A stretch of 64,000 bases of DNA from Oscillospiraceae bacterium (lineage in GTDB: Bacteria > Bacillota > Clostridia > Oscillospirales > Oscillospiraceae), in assembly GCA_015067615.1 (NCBI GenBank), contig SVMD01000006.1, forward strand, positions 1-64,000, read 5' to 3'. Made by a program: the position numbers and the translations under genes. This document shows, one piece after another, positions 57,976 to 64,000 of the stretch (position 1 is its first letter; each line of letters opens with the position of its first letter). Under the pieces are notes generated by a model. It had not been told where the DNA came from and did not search any database. It saw only the letters and a program-made list of their open reading frames with translations.

Positions 57976-60120
57976 TTAGTTCAGAAATTCAATTTTGGCC
58001 GCTGCACCGAAGGTTCTGGGGGTCACCATGGAATCAAACTGGATGATATAGCCCTCCTGCCCCCTGGGTGTACCGATGACAGTGCCCTCACCGAAGACAG
58101 GATGCTTCACCCGCTTGCCGATGAGCTCCGAGGGTGCCTCCTTCCGGGGTTCCAGGTCCTCAGTCTCCCGGATCTTGTTCATGGCGTTCTCGATCAGGTC
58201 CGGGTCCAGAGGCACCGCATAGTCCACGTTCTCCGTTTCCGCGTTGAACAGGAACCGGCTGGGGTACCGGAAGGAGCCGTCGTAATTGGTCCCCGCCGCG
58301 TCGGACAGGAACAGCCGATCCTTTGCCCGGGTGAAGGCCACATAGGCAAGCCGCCGCTCCTCCTCCAATTTTTCCCGGGTGTTGGCCCGCTTGCCGGGGA
58401 AAATGCCCTCGGACAGACCGCAGATAAACACCACAGGGAATTCCAGGCCCTTGGCCGAGTGAACGGTCATCAGCTTCACCGCCTGGCCCTTTTCCGTCTG
58501 GTCCATATTGGTAAAGAGAGCCGCGTGATCCAGGTAGTTGCCCAGGGTCACCTCTTCTCCGGCCTTCCGCTCGAATTCATAAATAGCCTGCTTCAGCTCC
58601 GCCAGGTTGTCCAGCCGTTCCTCCTCACCGGATTCCCGCAGCATCCGCTCGTAGCCGCTGTCCTGCAGGACGCCGCTGAGCAGATCCGTCAGGTCCATGC
58701 CCTCGAAGATGGCCCTGTACTTTTCGATGAGCCGCACATATTCCTTCGCCCGGCTCCGGCGGAAGCTCTCCGTTTCCAGCAGGTTCATCAGCGCTTCATA
58801 GAGCGTGCAGTGGTGGCTTTCCGCATAGTGCTTCAGGGCAGCGATGCGGGTTCTGCCCACGCCCCGGCGGGGTTCGTTGACGGTGCGCAGGAAGCTCACA
58901 TCGTCTCCGGCATAGATCATTCTGAGATAACAGATCACGTCCTTGATCTCCTTGCGCTTGTAAAACTCCACACCGGAGTACAGCACATAGGGGATCTTGT
59001 TTTTGATCAGGGATTCCTCCACCGTCCGGGACACATAGTGGGCCCGGTAGAGGACGCCCATGGCGGAATAGCTGAGGCCCCCATCGTGCAGCGCCCGCAT
59101 ATTGGCGGTCATCCAGTCCGCCTCCAGCTGATTGGTTTTGGCATGGAAGTACAGGGGCTTCTTCATATCCGGGCGCACGGCGGTGAGCTTCTTTTTCAGG
59201 CGGTCCCGGTTTTTGTCGATGAGGGCGTTGGATGCCGCCAAAATCTGAGGGGCGGAACGGTAGTTGGTGTTTAAGTAGATGGTTTTCACATGTTCATGGC
59301 GGCTGTCGAATTCCAGAATGAACTTCACATCGGCGCCCCGCCAGGTGTAGATGGTCTGGTCCGGGTCACCCACCACAAAGAGGTTCCGGTGATACCCGGA
59401 GAGAATATCCGCCAGGGCATACTGGTCCTTGTCGATATCCTGGAACTCATCCACCATGATATATTCCAGCCGGGACTGCCATTTTTCCCTGGTCTCCCTG
59501 TCATGTTCCAGAATGTACAGAGCAAAATACACCAGATCGTCAAAATCCAGGCCGTAATTCTTCCGCTGTTCATAAAAATAGCGGTACATGACCTTGTCCT
59601 TCAGGGTGGAAGCGGAATTGCTCAGGTCGATGAGATGATTTAAGTCCGGGTCGATAAGGGTCTTGACGTAGCCCCGGCCGCCCTTGCGCCAGCCGATGTA
59701 ATCCACCGCGTCCTTCACCGTCAGTTCCTTGGAGGTGATGCCTAAGTCCTCGAAAACCGTTTTGATCATGGCCTCCTTATCGTCCTCATCCAGCACCAGG
59801 AAGCTCTTGGGGTACTGGACCACATGGCAGTCCTCCTTCAGCAGTCCCACGCAGAAGCCGTGGAAGGTGGTGATGCGGCCCAGGTCCTGGTCTGGCAGCT
59901 GGGTGCGGATGCGCTTTTTCATCTCGTTGGCTGCCTTGTTGGTGAAGGTGACGCAGAGGATGTTGGCGGTGGAAATGCCCAGCATCTCCACCAGATACAT
60001 ATACCGGGCCGTCAGGGTCTTGGTCTTGCCGGAACCGGCTCCCGCCACAACCCGGATATACCCTTCCGTTGTGGTGGCGGCTTCCAGCTGTTCCGGATTT
60101 AAATTCTTCAGATACTCCAT
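57976..60120 (-). CDS. pcrA: ATP-dependent DNA helicase PcrA/UvrD
   Basis: 714-residue superfamily 1A 3'-5' helicase acting in repair and at stalled replication forks. Motifs: LNPEQLEAATTTEGYIRVVAGAGSGKT (Q motif and Walker A, residues 5-32), TNKAANEMKKRI, YIMVDEFQDIDKDQY (II), VGDPDQTIYTWRGA (III), LNTNYRS (IV), LMTVHSAKGLEFPVVF (V) and EERRLAYVAFTRAKDRL (VI). The C-terminal tail has the Tudor-like LIGKRVKHPVFGEGTVIG. ATG 60120 follows AAGGAGG; a long upstream extension is an artefact of an open frame. Confidence 0.97.
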   Translation of the reverse strand: MEYLKNLNPEQLEAATTTEGYIRVVAGAGSGKTKTLTARYMYLVEMLGISTANILCVTFTNKAANEMKKRIRTQLPDQDLGRITTFHGFCVGLLKEDCHVVQYPKSFLVLDEDDKEAMIKTVFEDLGITSKELTVKDAVDYIGWRKGGRGYVKTLIDPDLNHLIDLSNSASTLKDKVMYRYFYEQRKNYGLDFDDLVYFALYILEHDRETREKWQSRLEYIMVDEFQDIDKDQYALADILSGYHRNLFVVGDPDQTIYTWRGADVKFILEFDSRHEHVKTIYLNTNYRSAPQILAASNALIDKNRDRLKKKLTAVRPDMKKPLYFHAKTNQLEADWMTANMRALHDGGLSYSAMGVLYRAHYVSRTVEESLIKNKIPYVLYSGVEFYKRKEIKDVICYLRMIYAGDDVSFLRTVNEPRRGVGRTRIAALKHYAESHHCTLYEALMNLLETESFRRSRAKEYVRLIEKYRAIFEGMDLTDLLSGVLQDSGYERMLRESGEEERLDNLAELKQAIYEFERKAGEEVTLGNYLDHAALFTNMDQTEKGQAVKLMTVHSAKGLEFPVVFICGLSEGIFPGKRANTREKLEEERRLAYVAFTRAKDRLFLSDAAGTNYDGSFRYPSRFLFNAETENVDYAVPLDPDLIENAMNKIRETEDLEPRKEAPSELIGKRVKHPVFGEGTVIGTPRGQEGYIIQFDSMVTPRTFGAAAKIEFLN

Positions 60121-60259
60121 CCGGTCCCCTCCTTCGGTTTTCGCACAAGTGTTTGGAATAATGATACCATGTTTGTCCGGCTGCGTCAAGAATTCTGATG
60201 AATTTATCCTATCATACAAATCGTCCAAAATTTCGGACAGATATTGGCAGAATTTTCCG

Positions 60260-60288
60260 TTGCATTTTTCCACCACCCGTGGTATAAT
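60260..60288 (+). promoter_or_regulatory. Promoter of the aro operon
   Basis: TTGCAT (60260-60265), 17-base spacer, TATAAT (60283-60288). Start expected near 60295, about 24 bases before the leader peptide. Confidence 0.75.
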
Positions 60289-60318
60289 GTCCGCAGCTAC
60301 TGAACACGGAGGCAAATT

Positions 60319-60381
60319 ATGACTCATAATTTCTTTGCTGCATACTTTAGCTTCTATTACTTTTTTGGTGATAAAAAGTAA
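60319..60381 (+). CDS. Aromatic-rich leader peptide of the aro operon
   Basis: Twenty codons plus TAA. The peptide contains six Phe and three Tyr (MTHNFFAAYFSFYYFFGDKK), with Tyr-Tyr-Phe-Phe in consecutive codons at 60355-60366. GGAGG lies at 60308-60312, seven bases before ATG, and a good promoter sits just upstream. Composition and position indicate a transcription-attenuation leader peptide rather than a functional protein: ribosomes would stall when Phe-tRNA or Tyr-tRNA is scarce. Confidence 0.85.
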   Translation: MTHNFFAAYFSFYYFFGDKK

Positions 60382-60472
60382 TAGCGATTTGTGCTGCAAA
60401 GGGATTTTCAGAAGCCCCAAAACGTAATTTTCAGACGCTGCACGAATTGCCCGTGCGGCGTCTTATTTTTTT
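60334..60472 (+). promoter_or_regulatory. Attenuator with alternative pairings and terminator
   Basis: Pairing 1:2 is CTATTACTTTTT (60354-60365) with AAAAAGTAATAG (60373-60384), extended by 60334-60343 with 60391-60400. Pairing 2:3 is CGATTTGTGC (60385-60394) with GCACGAATTG (60440-60449). Pairing 3:4 is the 12-bp terminator stem 60433-60444 / 60452-60463 followed by TATTTTTTT. 2:3 overlaps both 1:2 (at 60391-60394) and the terminator, so the alternatives exclude each other. Confidence 0.8.
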
Positions 60473-60487
60473 AGGAGATGACTTTTT

Positions 60488-61489
60488 ATGATCGCAGTTT
60501 TAAAGCATGGTACCACCCCCGATCAGACCGCTCACCTGGTGAACTGGCTGAAGGCCATGAATCTGGATGTGCATATTTCCGAGGGCACCGAGGTCACGGT
60601 TCTGGGCCTCATCGGCGACACCAGCCGGGTGGATATGGACCTGCTGAAATCCCTGGAAATCGTGGCCGATGTGAAGCGGGTCTCCGAGCCCTACAAGCAG
60701 GCCAACCGGAAGTTCCACCCCAAGGACACCATCATCCAGTGCGGTGATGTGCGTATCGGCGGCGGCTATTTTGCCATGATCGCCGGTCCCTGCAGCGTGG
60801 AATCCGAGGAGCAGATCATTGAGGTTGCCAAGGCCGTGAAGGAATCCGGCGCCAACATCCTCCGGGGCGGCGCCTTTAAGCCCCGGACCTCCCCCTACGC
60901 CTTCCAGGGCATGAAGGGCGAGGGCATCAAGCTGCTGCTGGAAGCCAAGAAGGAAACCGGCCTGCCCATCGTCACGGAGATCATGAACATCTCCACCCTG
61001 GACCTGTTCAGCGATGTGGACATCATCCAGGTGGGCGCCAGAAATATGCAGAACTTTGACCTGCTGAAGGAGCTGGGCAAGACCAGAAAGCCCATTCTCT
61101 TAAAGCGGGGTCTTGCCAATACCATCCAGGAGCTGCTGATGTCCGCCGAGTATATCATGAGCGAGGGCAATGAGAACATCATCCTCTGCGAGCGCGGCAT
61201 CCGTACCTTCGAGACCGCCACCCGGAACACCCTGGACCTGGCAGCGGTTTCCGTCCTCCATGAGCTTTCCCACCTGCCTGTGGTGGTGGATCCCAGCCAC
61301 GCCACCGGCAAGGCCAAGCTGGTTGCTCCCATGGCCTGTGCTGCCGCCGCTGCCAACTGCGACGGTCTGATGATCGAGGTTCACAACAATCCCTCCTGCG
61401 CCCTCTGTGACGGTGCCCAGAGCCTGACCCCCCACCAGTTTGACGAGCTGGCCCACCGGGTCCGTCTTGTCCGGGAGGCAGTGAGATGA
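60488..61489 (+). CDS. aroF: 3-deoxy-7-phosphoheptulonate synthase (DAHP synthase, AroA-beta type)
   Basis: 333-residue entry enzyme of the shikimate pathway, condensing PEP and erythrose 4-phosphate. The first 70 residues form the ferredoxin-like regulatory domain (HGTTPDQTAHLVNWLKAMNL) that mediates Tyr feedback in the Thermotoga-type enzyme; the catalytic barrel has MIAGPCSVESEEQI, GGAFKPRTSPYAFQG, GARNMQNFDLLKE, LLKRG and VVDPSHATGK. RBS TTTAGGAGATGAC. Preceded by the attenuator, followed by tyrA with an ATGA overlap. Confidence 0.97.
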   Translation: MIAVLKHGTTPDQTAHLVNWLKAMNLDVHISEGTEVTVLGLIGDTSRVDMDLLKSLEIVADVKRVSEPYKQANRKFHPKDTIIQCGDVRIGGGYFAMIAGPCSVESEEQIIEVAKAVKESGANILRGGAFKPRTSPYAFQGMKGEGIKLLLEAKKETGLPIVTEIMNISTLDLFSDVDIIQVGARNMQNFDLLKELGKTRKPILLKRGLANTIQELLMSAEYIMSEGNENIILCERGIRTFETATRNTLDLAAVSVLHELSHLPVVVDPSHATGKAKLVAPMACAAAAANCDGLMIEVHNNPSCALCDGAQSLTPHQFDELAHRVRLVREAVR

Positions 61490-62316
61490 ACGTCGGTATT
61501 TTGGGTCTTGGCCTCATCGGCGGATCTCTCGCCAGAGCCTACGCCCTGGAGGGTCACACGGTCTATGCCGCGGAAAAGGATGAATCCATGCTCTCCTTTG
61601 CCATGCTGGCAGGCGCCGTTCACGGAAAGCTGGACGAAAACACCATCCCTCAGTGCGATCTGATTCTGCTGGCCATCTACCCGGAAGGCAGCGCCGGGTG
61701 GCTTGAAAAGCACGCCCCGCTGGTAAGCCGTGACGCACTGGTCATGGACTGCTGCGGCGTGAAGCGGGAGATCTGTTCCCGGTGCTTCCCCCTGTCGGAA
61801 CAATATGGTTTTACCTTCGTAGGCGGCCATCCCATGGCCGGATCCCAGTTCTCCGGCTTCAAGTACAGCCGGGCAAACCTCTTCGAAAATCAGCCCATGG
61901 TGATGGTACCCCCGGTATTTGACGATATCCAGCTGCTGGACCGGGCGAAGGAAGCACTGAAGCCCTGCCGCTTCGGCTCCTTCTCCGTGACCACTGCGGA
62001 AAAGCATGATAAAATGATCGCCTTTACCTCCCAGATGCCCCATATCCTGAGCAATGGATTCATCAAATCCCCCACCGCGCTGGAGCATAAGGGCTTCTCC
62101 GCCGGCAGCTACCGGGACCTGACGAGAGTTGCCTGGCTGAACCCCCAGATGTGGGCGGAGCTGTTTCTGGAAAACCAGGACTTTGTACTGGAAGAGCTGG
62201 ATTTTTATATTCAAAGTCTCAGCGCCTACCGGGAGGCCATCGCAAAGAGCGATATGAACACCCTGATCACCCTTCTGGAGGAAGGCAAACGCCGCAAGGA
62301 GGAGGTGGACGGATGA
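61486..62316 (+). CDS. tyrA: Prephenate dehydrogenase
   Basis: 276-residue NAD(P)-dependent enzyme turning prephenate to 4-hydroxyphenylpyruvate for tyrosine. Nucleotide fold MNVGILGLGLIGGSLARAYAL at the start; GGHPMAGSQFSGFKYSRANLFENQP and HDKMIAFTSQMPHILSN follow, the latter with catalytic His. No ACT regulatory domain or chorismate mutase is fused. Coupled by ATGA to both aroF and aroB. Confidence 0.95.
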   Translation: MNVGILGLGLIGGSLARAYALEGHTVYAAEKDESMLSFAMLAGAVHGKLDENTIPQCDLILLAIYPEGSAGWLEKHAPLVSRDALVMDCCGVKREICSRCFPLSEQYGFTFVGGHPMAGSQFSGFKYSRANLFENQPMVMVPPVFDDIQLLDRAKEALKPCRFGSFSVTTAEKHDKMIAFTSQMPHILSNGFIKSPTALEHKGFSAGSYRDLTRVAWLNPQMWAELFLENQDFVLEELDFYIQSLSAYREAIAKSDMNTLITLLEEGKRRKEEVDG

Positions 62317-63347
62317 AAACCGTCACCGTAAACGCATCCAAATCCTACGATATCAAAATCGGTCCCGGTTTGCTCGGTTCGCTGGGCACTGAGGCCGCCA
62401 AGCTGGGCAAGGCCAAAAAGATCGCCATTGTCAGCGAGACCAATGTTTACCCCCTCTACGGCGCCGCGGCAGAAAAGAGCCTGCGAGATGCCGGATTCGA
62501 GGTTTCCTCCTTCGTGTTCCCCACCGGAGAGGAAAGCAAGTGTGCAGCAACCTATCTGGAACTGCTGAATTTCCTGGCAGACAACAAGCTGACCCGGACG
62601 GACCTGATCGTGGCCCTGGGCGGCGGTGTTGTGGGTGACCTGGCAGGCTTCGCCGCAGCTACCTATCTGCGGGGCATCCGGTTTATTCAGATCCCCACCA
62701 CACTGCTGGCAGCGGTGGATTCCAGCGTCGGCGGCAAGACCGCCATCGACCTGAGCGCGGGAAAAAACCTGGTGGGTGCCTTCTGGCAGCCGAGCCTGGT
62801 GCTCTGCGATACCGATACTCTGAATACCCTGCCCTATGACATTTTCATTGACGGCTGTGCCGAGGTCATTAAATACGGCATTCTCTACGATGAAGCATTT
62901 TTCACATATCTTGAGTCCATCGGACCGGACTTTGACCGGGAAGCGGTCATCGCCCGGTGTGTGGAGATGAAGCGGGACGTGGTCATGGAGGACGAATTCG
63001 ATACCGGCGCCCGGATGAAGCTGAATCTGGGCCACACCATCGGCCACGGTGTGGAGGCGAGCTCCAATTTTACCCTCTCCCATGGAAAATCCGTGGCCAT
63101 CGGCATGGCAATCGTCAGCCGGGCTTCCCACTGTCCCGAAAATGACAGAATCATTGGTATTTTGAAGAAATTCGGCCTGCCCACGGCCACTGAAACCGAT
63201 GCCGATACGCTTCTCCGGTACGCCCTGTCCGACAAAAAGCGCAGCGGCGGCACGGTGAATCTGATCATCCCCGAAAAAATCGGCGACTGCGCCATCGTTC
63301 CCACCCCGGTGGAAAAAATCAAATCCTTTATCGAAGAAGGTCTTTGA
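62313..63347 (+). CDS. aroB: 3-dehydroquinate synthase
   Basis: 344-residue NAD+- and metal-dependent cyclase of the shikimate pathway. Motifs: VSETNVYPLYG, FPTGEESKCAATYLE, ALGGGVVGDLAGFAAATYLRG, PTTLLAAVDSSVGGKTAIDL, KNLVGAFWQPSLVL, GCAEVIKYGI and LNLGHTIGHGVEASS with the zinc His/Glu residues. ATG 62313 overlaps the tyrA stop; RBS GGAGGTGG is within tyrA. Confidence 0.97.
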   Translation: MKTVTVNASKSYDIKIGPGLLGSLGTEAAKLGKAKKIAIVSETNVYPLYGAAAEKSLRDAGFEVSSFVFPTGEESKCAATYLELLNFLADNKLTRTDLIVALGGGVVGDLAGFAAATYLRGIRFIQIPTTLLAAVDSSVGGKTAIDLSAGKNLVGAFWQPSLVLCDTDTLNTLPYDIFIDGCAEVIKYGILYDEAFFTYLESIGPDFDREAVIARCVEMKRDVVMEDEFDTGARMKLNLGHTIGHGVEASSNFTLSHGKSVAIGMAIVSRASHCPENDRIIGILKKFGLPTATETDADTLLRYALSDKKRSGGTVNLIIPEKIGDCAIVPTPVEKIKSFIEEGL

Positions 63348-63348
63348 T

Positions 63349-64000
63349 ATGGACATTACCATCCATCCCCGGCTTCTCCGGGGAGATATCCAAATCATCC
63401 CCTCCAAATCCCAGGCTCACAGATTACTAATCTGTGCCGCCTTTGCCAACAACGAAACCACGCTGGTCTGTCCCGAGACCAACCGGGATATCGAAGCCAC
63501 GGTAGATTGTCTGAACGCTCTGGGATCAAATATTCAGCGGACAGAAAACGGATATTCCATTGATCCTGTTTCCGTCATTCCCGAAACTGCGAGGCTTAAC
63601 TGCTGTGAAAGCGGCTCCACCCTGCGCTTTATGCTCCCCATCGTGGGTGCTCTGGGTGTGGATGCCACGTTCCAAATGGCGGGACGGCTGCCCCAGAGGC
63701 CCCTGTCCCCTCTCTGGGAGGAGATGGAACGGATGGGATGCATCCTTTCCCGGCCCACAGCGGATACCATCCGCTGTCAGGGTAAGCTGAAATCCGGAGA
63801 ATATGTGATTGACGGCGGCGTGTCCAGCCAGTTTATTACAGGCCTGCTTTTTGCCACAGCCCTGATGGACGGAAAAAGCAAGATCACCATCACAGGCAAT
63901 CTGGAATCCAAGCCCTATGTGGATATGACCGAGCAGGCACTGAAGCTGTTTTCTGCCCCTGATTTCCACACCCCCGGATATATTGAGGTGGAGGGCGACT
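63349..64000 (+). CDS. aroA: 3-phosphoshikimate 1-carboxyvinyltransferase, 5' part
   Basis: EPSP synthase; adds enolpyruvyl from PEP to shikimate 3-phosphate. About 217 codons are in the window and the gene runs off the end. Recognised segments: IIPSKSQAHRLLICAAFA (catalytic Lys), CCESGSTLRFMLPIVGALG, RPLSPLWEEMERMG and GGVSSQFITGLLFATAL. Starts two bases after the aroB stop with AAGAAGG upstream, so it belongs to the aro operon. Confidence 0.95.
   Translation, partial: MDITIHPRLLRGDIQIIPSKSQAHRLLICAAFANNETTLVCPETNRDIEATVDCLNALGSNIQRTENGYSIDPVSVIPETARLNCCESGSTLRFMLPIVGALGVDATFQMAGRLPQRPLSPLWEEMERMGCILSRPTADTIRCQGKLKSGEYVIDGGVSSQFITGLLFATALMDGKSKITITGNLESKPYVDMTEQALKLFSAPDFHTPGYIEVEGD

Noticed and set aside
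57835..59274. 479-residue plus-strand frame over pcrA
   Set aside because: Overlaps all helicase motifs of pcrA on the other strand; no RBS and no recognisable domain.

Overview
This 64 kb window reads as a chromosomal segment of an anaerobic, endospore-forming Bacillota of class Clostridia, most likely Oscillospirales or a relative. The evidence is a pyruvate:ferredoxin oxidoreductase, several sporulation genes (spoIIID, spoVAD, spoVAE, spoIIR, a GerMN lipoprotein), AddAB rather than RecBCD, T-box control of pheST, GC-rich third codon positions and Gram-positive lipoproteins. I saw no prophage, insertion sequence, CRISPR array or rRNA. Genes are dense and mostly in short operons separated by strong intrinsic terminators, many of them shared by convergent genes.

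Layout. 0-6.4 kb: the 3' part of nifJ, a 51-residue OB-like protein, an exported VanX-like dipeptidase with an SH3 domain, threonine aldolase, spoIIID and a TraX-like membrane protein. 6.4-12 kb: a maltodextrin operon on the minus strand (binding lipoprotein, two permeases, secreted GH13 amylase) with a clear promoter and two CG-centred LacI/CcpA-type operators; no ATPase gene is present. 12-19.8 kb: rlmH, a PadR-DUF1700-DUF4097 operon with its own operator, a HAD phosphatase with an alpha/beta hydrolase, an ECF sigma/anti-sigma pair, asnA and a GNAT. 19.8-21.7 kb: tRNA-Ser(GGA) followed by a hairpin-packed non-coding element carrying tRNA-Ser 3'-end copies, a VanZ-like protein, and tRNA-Thr(CGT) with a palindrome over its promoter.

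21.7-34 kb: uracil-DNA glycosylase, a DacF-type carboxypeptidase, a ComEA-like protein, a two-component system with a GerMN lipoprotein, exodeoxyribonuclease III, a DUF6273 lipoprotein, a mazF without visible mazE beside nnrD, and an M32 carboxypeptidase. 34-43.5 kb: T-box-pheS-pheT, ireB, an SH3/NlpC-P60 hydrolase, spoVAD-spoVAE behind a sigma-G-like promoter with an Asn/Gln-rich microprotein, and a membrane-tethered MerR regulator. 43.5-52 kb: ispE-spoIIR-addB-addA. 52-58 kb: a surface-signalling neighbourhood with a zinc-ribbon/poly-Asp/SH3 membrane protein divergent from a transmembrane Ser/Thr kinase with fibronectin-like ectodomain repeats, followed by a sigma factor and an exported partner. 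58-64 kb: pcrA and the shikimate operon aroF-tyrA-aroB-aroA (aroA runs off the end).

The most striking element is upstream of aroF. A promoter drives a 20-codon leader peptide with nine Phe/Tyr codons, followed by mutually exclusive RNA pairings and an intrinsic terminator: a complete candidate for ribosome-mediated attenuation by aromatic amino acids, rarely described in Clostridia. In the same window pheST uses a T-box, so two different RNA mechanisms appear to sense the same amino acid family. A second notable design is spoIIR, whose sigma-F-like promoter lies inside the terminator hairpin of ispE, so that spore-specific transcripts would begin within the hairpin loop and escape it.
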